NCBI GenBank assembly: GCA_963277665.1 | Contig: OY728121.1 | Location: 1,652,778,062 to 1,652,842,061, forward strand | Reading direction: 5' to 3' | DNA length: 64,000 bases | DNA from: Viscum album | Lineage: Eukaryota > Streptophyta > Magnoliopsida > Santalales > Viscaceae | Shown: positions 38,751 through 50,399 of the stretch, in pieces | How the letters are laid out: the number at the start of each line of letters is the position of its first letter | How positions within the stretch are numbered: position 1 is the stretch's first letter | Program-made: the position numbers and the translations under genes | The notes under the pieces: generated by a model | Databases searched by the model: none | What the model was told of the DNA's origin: nothing | What the model saw: the letters and a program-made list of their open reading frames with translations, nothing else

Positions 38751-39085
38751 ACATGTTATTCAAAGGGTGGATAGAATACTGAATATGGTTTTACCATATT
38801 TATAATAACATCACAGTATATGTGAGATACTGGAGTTATTATTTTAGAATGGTAATAACAATGAAAAAAGAAGTGGAAGAAGAAAGGAACTTGAAAAGGG
38901 GTGGTGAAAACATTACCTCTTCTTCCGGTTCTTCCTTTTGATTTGATCAAAAGGGCTCGTTAGGTTGGCTTTCTGATAAAACTAAGGCCTCTAGGTTGTA
39001 GTGAGGGGTGTTGGGAGAGTATTTGGGCAGAGTTTGGCCGAACCAAAAGGCTTTGAAGGTGTGAAGCAATGGGAAGGAGGTGTTC

Positions 39086-39094
39086 CCTTTTATA
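39086..39094 (-). promoter_or_regulatory. TATA box in 3' LTR of element B
   Basis: TATAAAAGG on the minus strand, at the same place as in the 5' LTR. Confidence 0.6.
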
Positions 39095-40194
39095 AGAGGG
39101 GTGAGGGGCACCTTTGGAAAAGCTAGAAATATTAATTTATAATAAATTCATATTCGGTTTCCAATGGCTCAAAAGTTAACTATTCAATGTTTAAGGTGGG
39201 GATGGGTCGAAAACAACTCAACCAATAGAATTTAGACCGGTTTGGGTACTTATATTAACCTTATCTTTAAGTATTAACTCTAAGTTAATTAGTTTCACTT
39301 TTACAATGTCTCTTTGTATTTTTATATAATATGGTTAATAAACTTACTATATACATCCAATAGACCCCCAAGTGGTCCATTAATGATGAAACTATCATGA
39401 TATAAGTCTCTTGGTCAAACCTTAGATTTTTAGGAATTTAATATCAATTAATAATATAATATTTGTTTTAAGAACTCTTTTATATCAATTTTGACACTAT
39501 TCAATAGTTGATTTTAGTATTATTATAATATTATTTTTTAACCCTTATTTACCGGATTTACCCTTAACCATGGTAAATAAAATATTTACCGCAGTAATTA
39601 TTCAAAATGTCTAAAAATAAAAGTTACCTATTTACACAATTTGAACATCCTGATTCCAAATATGGAATCCATTTTTCTAAATTCAAAACACAGAAGTGGC
39701 AGAAATTAATTTACAACTAATTCCCGCTGTCAAAACAAAAAACGTGTTTTTAAGAGAAAATAACTATCAAAAGATTGACACTTGTTTATGTTCGGTTTAA
39801 TTGTAAAATTATGTCCAATGACCAACATTATATTAAATGGTAAAAATATATTCTAAATAAACTTTAAAACCACTCAAATTCATAATTTATCACTATTAAT
39901 TACTTTGATTAAAAAAGTTTTTTTTAATTAAAATTTAGTAATTTTCACTATTCATCAAAATATGAAAGTTATCCGAAAAGTACCAAAATTTCACCTTAGG
40001 CTAAATTCGATATTCCGAATCCAAAAATGAAGTCCATTTTAAAATATAAAATATATATAATTTCAAAAATTAGGTATTACTATTCATAACGGCTAGTTTG
40101 ATTGGTTATGGTGTGTTAGAACTCGGTGTTGCGTACAACACACGCTATCACATTATTCAATGAGAAGCGTACCGTAGAAGCTTGGGGTGTTACA

Positions 40195-40207
40195 ATCTCC
40201 CCTCCTT
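40195..40207 (-). other. Polypurine tract of element B
   Basis: The minus strand reads AAGGAGGGGAGAT directly before the 3' LTR, as expected for plus-strand priming. Confidence 0.8.
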
Positions 40208-40239
40208 CAAATAATTTCATCCTCGAAATTTCTATAATA

Positions 40240-42993
40240 CTACCACATGAAAAGACTCGGGTGGTTCTTCATCATAAGTTCCTCGGGTTCCCACGTTGCC
40301 TCTTCCATCTTATGGTTTCTCCACAAAACTTTTACCAGACGCGTCGTCCGGTTTCTCAGTACTTGTTCTCTTGTATCAAGAATCTTGACAGGCTCTTCAC
40401 AATAAGACAGATCGGGTTCCAGTTCTAATTCCTCGTAAGTGATTACATGCGTTGGGTCAGGCATGTATTTCCTCAACAGAGATACATGGAACACATCGTG
40501 AACTTTGGAGAGACTTGGCGGCATTGCCAATCGGTAAGCTACAACCCCAATTCGTTCTAGAATTTCGAAAGGTCCGATGTACCTGGGACTCAATTTACCT
40601 TTCTTACCAAAACGTATGACTCACTTCCATGGAGATACCTTCAGAAAAACATGATCACCGACTTGAAATTCCAAATCCTTCCTTCGATTATCGGCATAGC
40701 TCTTCTGCCTACTTTGAGCTGCTTTGATGTGATTTTGGATTACCTTCACATTTTCCATCGTTTCCTCCACCAGTTCTGGGCCTACAAGTTTTCTTTCACC
40801 AACGTCATCCCAACAGGTTGGTGTACGACATCTCTTTCCGTATAACGCTTCATATGGTGCCATCTGAATACTCGAATGGAAGCTATTGTTATAGTAAAAT
40901 TCTACCAGTGGTAAATATTGATCCCACATACCCTGAAAATCAAGTGAGCAAGATCTAAACATGTCTTCTAAGGTCTGAATAGTCCGTTCTGATTGTCCGT
41001 CTGTCTGAGGGTGGTAAGCAGTGCTAAAATGAATTTCAGTATCCAGGGATTTCTGAAGACTTTTCCAAAATCTTGATGTAAAACGGGGATCGCGATCAGA
41101 AACAATCGATAAGGGTACTCCATGAAGTCTCAAATCTTCATTAATATATAGTCTTTCTAGACGTTCCAGGGGTAGATCTTCTCTTATAGCAAGAAAATGT
41201 GCTGACTTGGTAAGACGATCAACAATAACCCATATTGCATCATTCCTTCTAGGAGACTTTGGTAGCCCCATGACAAAGTCCATCGTAATATTTTCCCATT
41301 TCCACTCCGGTATGGGAAGAGGTTGCATGACTCCTCCAGGCTGTTGCCTTCCAGCTTTCACTTGTTGACAAACCATACATCTTGACACAAAATCAGCAAT
41401 CTCCCTCTTCATGTTGTCCCACCAAAAATGTTCCTTCAAATCTCTATACATTTTGGTGCTCCCAGGGTGTATAGAGAAATTGGAACTATGAGCATCATCC
41501 AGCAATTCCCTTTTTAGATCAGGTATATTGGGAACACAAAGTCTCTTCCCGAATTTCAAAATTCCATCTTCATACACAAAGTCTCTCAATCTCCCATCAT
41601 TCACAGCTTTAATCTTCTTTTGGAATTCTTCATCATCGGTTTGAGAACTCTTAATCCTTTCTAGTAAAGATGGTTTGGCAACCATTTGAAAAAGCATTGA
41701 TTTTTCACCTTCCCAAGTTATACCCATGTCCATATTTACTAGATCCATGAAAATTGGATCCCTTTCCATTCTCATCATGTTCAAAACTCCATGGTATTTT
41801 CTACTCAAAGCATCTGCCACCTTGTTTGCTTTCCCCGGGTGGTAGTGTATCGTGCAATCATAATCCTTGAGTAATTCAAGCCATCTCCTTTGCCTCATGT
41901 TGAGTTCTTTTTGTGAGAAAATATACTTCAAAATCTTGTGATCAGTATAAATCTCACATTTTTCACCATAGAGGTAGTGCCTCCATATCTTCAAAGAAAA
42001 GATCACAGCGGCTAAATCGAGATCATGAGTAGGATAGTTTTGTTCATGAATTTTCAACTATCGTGATGCATAGGCAATAACTCTATCATTCTGCATAAGG
42101 ACACAACCAAGTCCTTTCTTTGATGCATCACTATAAATAACGAACACATCATTCCCCAATGGTAGATTCAATATAGGATCATTGACTAATCTTCTCTTCA
42201 GTTCTTCGAAACATTCTTCACACTCTTTTTTCCAAACAAATTTAACCCCTTTATGTGTGAGCTTTGTTAATGGGTTAGCCAATCAGGCAAAATTTGGGAT
42301 GAAACGTCGATAATAACCTTCCAAACCAATAAAACTACGTACCTCAATTATACTCGTAGGTGCTGTCCATTCTTGGATTGCCTTGGTCTTAGAAGGATCA
42401 ACAGAGATTCCATCTTTAGAGACAATATGGCCAAGAAAAGAAATCTCCTGAAGCCATAATTCACACTTGCTAAACTTCCCATATAATTCATGCCTCCTCA
42501 GAGTCTTCAAGATAATGCGCAAGTGATTTTCATGATCTTCGTAGGTTTTGGAGTATACCAAGATATCATCAATAAATACCACAACAAATTCATCGAGATA
42601 CTCCTTGAAAACTCTATTCATCAGATCCATGAATACAGATAGTGCATTAGTCAATCCAAAAGGCATTACAGTAAAATCGTAATGCCCGTACCTGGTTTAA
42701 AATGTTGTTTTCGGAATGTCTTCCTTCTTCACACACAACTGATGGTATCCAGATCGAAGGTCAATCTTTGAAAAGTATTGAGCTCCAAGCAGTTGGTCAA
42801 ATAAATCATCAATACGAGGTAGGGGATACGTTTTCTTTATCGTTATAGCATTGATCTCCCTGTAGTCGATACATAACCTCATAGATCCATCTTTCTTTTT
42901 AACAAAAAGAACAGGGGCTCCCCGTGTAGAAACACTAGGGTGAATAAATACCTTATTACTCAATTCCTCTAGTTGTTTCTTTAGTTCAACTAA
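40240..42993 (-). pseudogene. pol: pol of element B: RT, RNase H, integrase, chromodomain (five-stop frame)
   Basis: Codons are numbered from the gag start at 44706, since gag and pol share one frame. RT has [10 protein letters not shown] (Asp 649) and FIDD (Asp 713-714). RNase H has SDAS (Asp 860) and TDH (Asp 922), but the usual Glu of HDLEL is Asp 897. Integrase has an H-H-C-C zinc site (about 1073-1113) and a D,D35E triad at about 1143, 1204 and 1240. A GPFE module and a chromodomain follow at about 1437-1487; the latter is thought to steer integration to methylated histone H3 in chromoviruses. In-frame stops within pol are TAA 42697-42699, TGA 42283-42285, TAG 42058-42060 and TGA 40621-40623. 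There is no frameshift. The TAG replaces a Gln codon kept in element A, while the TGA at 42283 is also present in element A. Confidence 0.9.
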
Positions 42994-44706
42994 TTATACA
43001 GTGGCCATTCTATAAGGGGTCTTCGATATAGGCCTTGATCCAGGAATCAAATCAATGGAAAACTCAACTTCTCGTTCTGGAGGATGTCCAGGTAAATCTT
43101 CCAGAAATACATCTACAAATTCTTTCACAACAGGTACATCCTCTATTTGAACATTCCTTTCCTCACCGACAGTTATTTCATTCTCTTCCTCCCCAATAAT
43201 TGAATTAAGTTGAGCTATTGGGGGTGGATCTAAATAAGAATTAGGTGGTGACGATTCTGCTCTAAAGATAAGGTGTTCCTTATCATTATCATCAAGAATC
43301 GTAACCTTTTTCTTCTTACAATAAATCTTCGCATCATAGTCCGAAAGCCAGTCCATACCAAGGATTATATCAAACTCAATCAAAGGTATGATGACGAGAT
43401 CAGCAGATAAAGAACATTTATGTGCTCTAATGGGGACTGATTCACAAAACATTGTTGCAATGATACTTCCCTTAGGAGTTTTAACTGACAACTCCCTTGT
43501 TAAATCAAATTGGAAATATCTAATTTTCTTAGAAAACTGGGAAGATATGAAACAATGCGATGATCCAGAATCAAATAATGCATTTTTTAATCTTGATGAA
43601 ACCATTAAATTACCTGCCACCACGTCTTTCGGAGCTTCTACCTCAGCAGTAGTGATAGCATAAGCCTGGTCTTGATCCCTTGGCCTTTTCTGAGGTAAGT
43701 TCTCCTGATGCTTAGGAAATGAATTTGCATAATGCCCCATCTCCCGGCAATTGTAACACTGAACGTTGGTAGCTTCCTTCTTCCCTTTGCAATCACGAGC
43801 TTGGTGGCCTTTTTCACCACACTTGTAACAGACTCCCATTCCCTTCAAGCAAGTACCGGGGTGTTTCTTCCCACATTTACCATAGGATGGATATTCAACC
43901 TTTCCTTTCTTCCCCTTATTTCCATTCCCAGATTGATCAGCAGGCCTCTTCTTCTCTTGCTTTGCTTTAAAGTCATAAGACTTAGAGAATTTATTTTCGG
44001 TCTTGATAGCACATGAGACAATGTCTTCGTACGACGAAAAGGATTGTGAGACTAATGCTCGACGGAGAAATGGTTTTAACCCATCAATGAAACGATCAAT
44101 CTTACTTATTGGGTTACGTATATAATCACCAGCATACCTTTCTATCCTTGTAAAGTTATCCTCATACTTTGTGACATTCTCATCCTCCTTCTGTCTCAGA
44201 CTTAGAAATTGTCTTTCCATATCTGCTCGATGGTCACGAGGAAAGTATTTTTCTAAAAACAGATCTTTGAACTCCCTCCATTCCATATTTGATACTTCAT
44301 CATCTTCCTTCATATTTTGAATCAATGACCACCATTGATCAGCATCTCCAGTGAGGCGGTAAACTGCCATGATAACTTTTTCCCTTTCACTGCTCCCCAA
44401 ATCCTGAAATATTTTCTCTAGGGAATTTATCCATTGCTCAGCTACTAAGGGATTTGTACTCCCATTGAATGTTGGTGGTTGTTGCCTCATGAATCGATCT
44501 AACATTGATCCTCCACGCTGTGGATCAGGGTGCTCCATACGGGTAAGGTTATTATTCATAACCTGAGTAAGTTGTCCCAGTATGGTAATTAGCTGATCGG
44601 CACCAGTTGCATCACCAGCTCCACTATAATTATCTTGAGCAGGAGGGCAATCCCTAAATGGAGTGCGTGCATTGATACGGTTTCCATTTCTTCCACTAGG
44701 TGCCAT
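42994..44706 (-). pseudogene. gag: gag-protease of element B (570 codons to a premature stop)
   Basis: Starts at 44706 (MAPSGRNGN). A Retrotrans_gag core lies at about residues 90-240 (WINSLEKIF, DQWW). A Cys-His stretch is at about 278-286 and a CCHC zinc knuckle at 293-306 (CYKCGEKGHQARDC). A second knuckle at 317-330 has Phe in place of the last Cys. The protease active site FDSG is at 378-381, and IILGMDW at about 447-453 lies beyond it. The frame ends at a TAA (42994-42996) where element A has GAA, so the stop is a recent change in what was a continuous gag-pol. Gag would assemble the particle and bind RNA; the protease would cleave the polyprotein. The 570-codon part could still be translated. 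Confidence 0.9.
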
Positions 44707-45206
44707 TTCTAAACAATGTCATAAACTAGATCAGTTTATGAATCAAAATACATAATCCCATACTTATAAAACACTTAACATAAATTGAACTATTTATGGA
44801 TATAATACATAATTATAAAAATGTTTTCTTTGAGGAAGTAAATACTCATAAACCCTTCAAAATGATTTGTAAAGAAAATTTGACTTATCCTAAGAATATC
44901 CCCCGGAGTGTCGTAACCAAGAGTGCAGCAAGGCCCGTTGTCGTGCACCAGTTCCCGTTCGAGTCTAGCTCAAAGCGATGTTTTCGGGTTTTACCCCTAG
45001 GTACATCTGTGCCAGAGCCGCCTCTACCTGCTCGTATCCAGACAGGGTTGTATTGCTCGGAAAACTCACAAAATCTCTACAATACCAAAATTTTAGGAAG
45101 TTCTTCTATACTAATCCTCAAAGTTCATCTTAGGTCTACGTGCTCTAATCAGAGTTTATCTAAATCTAGCTTCCAAGGTTTGTACTAAACTTCCTCTGAT
45201 ACCAAC
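44707..45206 (-). other. 5' untranslated leader of element B
   Basis: About 500 bases between the 5' LTR and gag. The block 44900-45060 is highly similar to 6945-7090 in element A, although other noncoding parts of the two elements have drifted more. This suggests selection for an RNA function such as packaging, by inference. A plus-strand open frame crossing it has no recognisable domain. Confidence 0.75.
45194..45204 (-). other. Primer binding site (initiator tRNA-Met)
   Basis: The minus strand reads TGGTATCAGAG, two bases inside the 5' LTR. This is the sequence complementary to the 3' end of plant initiator tRNA-Met used by most plant LTR elements. Confidence 0.9.
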
Positions 45207-46802
45207 TGTAACGCCCCGACCCTAGTTGCCCAGAGTCGGTGCATTATTACATAACATTGGAATGATCACAAGAAAGATCAAATCTCGAAAGACCGATTGG
45301 TTTAGTAGCCTTGGAAACACTAGATATATTCATAAGTCTTACATTACATCATAAAATGAAAAACTACTACAACAACATATTGTCTCCATAAACCACACTC
45401 ATATCCCCACATAATATCCCTGCAGGTCATTCATAATTTACTTCTTCACTTCCTGGGAAAAATAAAACATAGAAAAGGGGTGAGCTCAAATTCCCAGTAA
45501 GGATAACAATATAGCAGAACATTCAAAATAAGCATAAACATTTAAGGCAATGCATTACTAAAACAAAAGCCTTTTAAACTTGAACTTCAACATAGTATGG
45601 CAAAATTAAAATGAAATAATTCCAATTACTTGTTCACATGGATATTCTACTAATCGAATAATCACATGAAATATCAATTACCACTTTCATAAGGTTGGAA
45701 TGCATAATTCCAGACTATCATAACCACATAGCCAAGGCCTCGTGCCAAGACTACAAATAAGATTTTGTCAAGGCCTTGTTCCAAGACACTAGTTTGTCTC
45801 ATGAGACCTACCGATGCATCGAGGAGCTATAGCGGGCTCCACCCGTCACATATTAAGTCCAATGCATTCCCATATGAAAAGGTTTAAACATAACATAAAC
45901 ATTCGTATTAAAACTAGCATACGAAATGTTAATATTTTCACCATAAACCATGAATGGTATAAAAATAGAACATCCACAGTCAAACAAATCACAAAACCTT
46001 CAATATAATATAGAAGTTTTGTATCATAACAAATAAACTTTAAATAAGCGTAAAATCCATCAAAGGATGTTGACATAGATGAAATCAAAATTCTTTTTAA
46101 AGAAATATCTCTTTTTATTTTGAAATAATTTAAGATCCATATAAAATAAAACATTTTCTTTGAAAATATTCTTATAAGCTTGTAAGGGAAGCTTTGAAGA
46201 TTTTATAACGGCGGAAAATAGCCGCTCCCGCCGTATAAGTTAAAAAAACATTCTTACCTTAATTCTGTAGAAAAGGTTAAAAAGGACCTTGTTTTGAAAA
46301 TGACGGAAAGATTCCTCTTATAAAAAGTCAAACAAGGGTATAAATGACTTTAACCCATATTCTTGTAAATAATAAAAATGTTTTGTAATACATTACTAAG
46401 AAACATGGATGTGGATGATAATGAGATCCCAGTAGATTATTACGTATAAACAACATCGGATAATGAAGAGATTGTGAAATAACCCTTACCTTGTACTTTT
46501 CCTTGGTTGGGGTAGGTTAACCTCCTGTATAATGGTGAAATAATTTTTATTAAATTATACAAGAATCATATATACTAATATGATATCATATATGATCTTT
46601 TAACATTGATTTGTTAATAATATCTTAGAATTATCGTCGTTTCGGGTGTTAACTTACTCATTTTTTTATATGTTTTGTTACATAAGCCATGTTTGTTGTA
46701 TCTTATTCATATCCAGAATGATATCAAGTCCTTAAACATCATTTTTAAATCATCAAATGATAATTATACTTGAATGGATACGATGGAGAATGAATCTCAT
46801 CG

Positions 46803-46840
46803 CGTTCGTGGAGACGGTAGTCCGTACGTATGCACGAGCG
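46803..46840 (-). other. Palindrome-loop hairpin, copy F
   Basis: Arms CGTTCGTG and CACGAGCG pair over 8 positions with one G-T. The inner stem ACGG/CCGT is intact. The palindrome has one change (CGTACGTATG). Confidence 0.65.
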
Positions 46841-46976
46841 ACAATATCATTTTTTTGATATTAAAATAATATATAAATGGATGGTATATCATATTAACAT
46901 GTTATATTTATTATTTACATGAGTTACACATCATTATTATTCCCATCCAAATTAATAATATATTGAATAACCATTA

Positions 46977-47021
46977 CACCACGACGTGGAGACGGTAAGC
47001 CGTACGTACGCACGTATGGTG
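46977..47021 (-). other. Palindrome-loop hairpin, copy G
   Basis: Arms CACCACGACGTG and CACGTATGGTG pair as CACCA/TGGTG plus ACGTG/CACGT around a small internal loop. The inner stem ACGG/CCGT and the palindrome CGTACGTACG are intact. Confidence 0.65.
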
Positions 47022-47356
47022 ACATGTTATTCAAAGGGTGGATAGAATACTGAATATGGTTGTACCATATTTATAATAACATCACAGTATATGTGAGATA
47101 CTGGAGTTATTATTTTAGAATGGTAATAACAAAGAAAGAAGAAGTGGAAGAAGAAAGGAACTTGAAAAGGGGTGGTGAAAACATTACCTCTTCTTCCGGT
47201 TCTTCCTTTTGATTTGATCAAAAGGGCTCCTTAGGTTGGCTTTCTGATAAAACTAAGGCCTCTAGGATGTAGTGAGGGATGTTGGGAGAGTATTTGGTCA
47301 GAGTTTGGCCGAACCAAAAGGCTTTTATGGTGTGAAGAAATGGGATGGAGGAGTTC

Positions 47357-47365
47357 CCTTTTATA
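47357..47365 (-). promoter_or_regulatory. TATA box in 5' LTR of element B
   Basis: TATAAAAGG on the minus strand, in a locally GC-richer promoter-like stretch. It is the likely promoter of the gag-pol transcript, about 340 bases upstream of hairpin copy G. Confidence 0.7.
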
Positions 47366-48947
47366 AGAGGGGTGAGGGGCACCCTTGGAAAAGCTAAAAA
47401 TATTAATTTATAATAAATTCATATTCGGTTTCCAATGGCTCCAAAGTTGACTATTAAAAGGTTAAGGTGGGGATGGGTCAAAAACAACTCAACCAATAGA
47501 ATTTAGACAGGTTTGGGTACTTATATTAACCTTATCTTTAAGTATTAACTCTAAGTTAATTAGTTTCACTTTTACAATGTCTCTTTGTATTTTTATATAA
47601 TATGGTTAATAAACTTACTATATACATCCAAGCGACACCCAAGTGGTAAATTAATGATGAACCTATCATTATATAAGTCTCTTGGCCGAACCTTAGATTT
47701 TTAGGAATTTAATATCAATTAATAATATAATATTTGTTTTAAGAACTTTTTTATGTCAATTTTGACACTATTCAATAGTTGATTTTTGTGAAACTCATAA
47801 AAGATTTATTACTTCGTAAAAACTCAATTAAATCAATCATAATATATGATATTGTCCTAGAAAATTAGTTTAATTCATTAAAAGTTTCATATTATATTTA
47901 TTTGGGTATTTATAATATCAATTAATTTAATTTTTCACTATTTTAGTAATTACTGCATCATCATTGTGTCATAAATAAATTAAATCATTTAATGTCTAAA
48001 AATTATAAATAAAATATCATTATGTAGGAAATATTTTTATATTTCTAATTAATATTTATAATCTAAAATCCAACATATATAACCCTATGTAATAATTGTT
48101 TTTCTAAAAGATATATGCTTGTGTCATTTTTGTATTCATTTTAACTTAATTAAAAAAAATGTCCCTATCACCTACAAGTGGCACCATGGGGTCCCAAAAT
48201 CGACCCAAATATTCCTATGGTCGAACATGTATCAACCAATAAGGCTAGGACACGTTTTAGGGTAATTTAGTATTATTATAATAATATTTTTTAACCCTTA
48301 TTTACCGAATTTACCCTTAACCATGGTAAATAAAATATTTACCGCAGTAATTATTCAAAATGTCTAAAAATAAAAGTTACCTATTTACACAATTTGAACA
48401 TCCTGATTCCAAATATGGAATCCATTTTACTAAATTCAAAACACAGAAGTGGCAGAAATTAATTTAAAATTAATTCCCGCTGTCAAAATAAAAAGCGTGT
48501 TTTAAAGAGATAATAACTATCAAAAGATTGACACTTGTTTATGTTCGGTTTAATTGTAAAATTATGTCAAATGACCAACATTATATTAAATGGTAAAAAT
48601 ATATTTTAAATATACTTTAAAACCACTCAAATTCATAATTTATCACTATTAATTACTTTGATTAAAAAAGTTGTTTTTAATTAAAATTTAGTAATTTTCA
48701 CTATCTATCAAAATATGAAAGTTATCCGAAAAGTACCAAAATTTCACCTCAGGCTAAATTCGATATTCTGAATCCAAAAATGAAGTCCATTTTAAAATAT
48801 AAAATATATATAATTTCAAAAAGTAGGTATTACTATTCATAACGACTAGTTTGATTGGTTATGGCGTGTTAGAACTCGGTGTTGCGTACAACACACGCTA
48901 TCACATTATTCAATGAGAAGCGTACCGTAGAAGATTGGGGTGTTACA

Positions 48948-48952
48948 AATAT
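48948..48952. repeat. Target site duplication AATAT (right)
   Basis: Identical to 36932-36936, confirming the ends of element B. Confidence 0.85.
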
Positions 48953-50399
48953 TTACAATATTTAGTAATAATTTTTATGAGAGAATATCGTATATGTCAC
49001 CTACTGGGATTAGGATTTTAATCGTGTAAAAATAGTGACTGTAAAATTAACATTAAACATTGTGGAGGTATTGTTTTATGTATTTGGAAATTATCCTTAA
49101 GACATACTAAAAATTAATCCACCTTTTTCACTTATATACCATGAATTTCCTTTCATAGGAATTAAAACATTTCAATCTGATTTATCTAGTCCTACCAATA
49201 ATATTATTTTATACATGATTTTCAATGATTAAGTTTGAGGAAAGATGGATTTTAATGAAAAATGGATATTCTCCTTTGAGATAACATGTAATTGTTGTCT
49301 CCTTGGAATTTTAGAAGAAAGATTTGTCACCCATGACTGTTTTTAATGTTTAAACCTCTAGAATAATTTTAAAATTAAAAAAATAATTGAGTTATAGAGG
49401 GTCAAAATTACCATTACATGACCAAGGATCTTCACCATATAGGGTTTATTGATAGATCTGAGACTAGTCATAGCATAATTTTGGAAAAAACTAAAAAAAC
49501 AAAATTAATTTAAATAGGTAACTCATTAATTGTGTTTTCATTATCCATGAACATATTTTATCTTGGGATGTGGGGGAAGATTTATCTTTTTATAAAAGAT
49601 AACTTAATAATATTTACATTTCCTATCTTTATTTACACTTATATATAACCCTCATTTTATAGATTAATGTGTTATTCAACAATTTTCATCCTTCCCATCA
49701 AGGCATAATCATTTGATCCTGTATTTCAAATTCATCATGATTTGTAGAGATTTTTTATCTAGTATGTTGATATAGTAGACCATTTTAATATTGATAGGTT
49801 TTATTCATGTACTCAATGTATTAGGAAGACATATTATTATTATTTAATTGACCATCAACAATTATAGAAGAATTTTTTTTGGTATATCAGATCATAGAAT
49901 GTAAGTAATGAAAATTTTAAAGACCTAAATGAATTAAAATAGAATCCCCACCATTATTTATGGGAGTTTAGATGGAATTTTTTCTAGTGAGGAGTTGGAA
50001 TCAATTTCTATATGCGACACTTGAAATTCCATTCCCCAATGTTTGATTTTTTATTTAAAGTAATTTTTTATTTCTTAATATTTTTATAATGTGTTTTTTC
50101 AATTTAGTTTGGAAATATATTTTCATGATGAAAATCAAGGGTTAGGTGTAGGGAATTTTGGAGAGTTAGCTTTCATGATTAAATTTGAAAATCATTAATT
50201 GATTATTTTGTTATGTTTACAATTTAGAAGAACCATGTTTTAATTAAAAATATTCATTTTTGAGTATTTTTATTATCAAATGAAAATTTGGATAAATAAA
50301 AAATAAATTTGGATTAAATTCTTTATCTTTTTTGTTTTTTTGGAGTATTTTTTATGATGTGTAGATGGGTACATAGCAAAAAAATAAGATACCCTAACT
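48953..50399. other. AT-rich DNA, no gene seen
   Basis: This continues the sequence interrupted by element B at 36931. I see no open frame, domain or clear repeat in it. Confidence 0.5.

Larger units (their letters stand above)
36937..40194 (-). repeat. 3' LTR of element B (482-base deletion)
   Basis: From TGTAATGCC to GGTGTTACA, 3258 bases. Compared with the 5' LTR it lacks the block 47786-48267. The block exists in element A, so it was lost here. The junction near 39513-39515 shows a 3-base TTT overlap. Confidence 0.9.
36937..48947 (-). mobile_element. Element B: complete Tekay-like Ty3 LTR retrotransposon
   Basis: A structurally complete 12.0 kb insertion: two LTRs, 5-bp target duplication AATAT on both sides, primer binding site for initiator tRNA-Met, polypurine tract, and a single gag-pol frame on the minus strand ending in a chromodomain. 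The first roughly 200 bases of the two LTRs differ at three positions, so the insertion is fairly recent compared with element A. The frame carries five stop codons and no frameshift, so the copy is probably not autonomous. One LTR lacks a 482-base block. Confidence 0.95.
45207..48947 (-). repeat. 5' LTR of element B
   Basis: From TGTAACGCC to GGTGTTACA, 3741 bases, the full-length form of the LTR. It contains a minus-strand TATA box at 47357 and two palindrome-loop hairpins downstream of it at 46977 and 46803, so both should be in the genomic RNA leader. Confidence 0.92.

Noticed and set aside
44940..44985. tRNA-like GTTCGAGTCTAGCTC string in the element B leader
   Set aside because: It resembles a T-arm (B box), but I find no matching A box, acceptor stem or anticodon arm, and the same string is shared by both Ty3 leaders.
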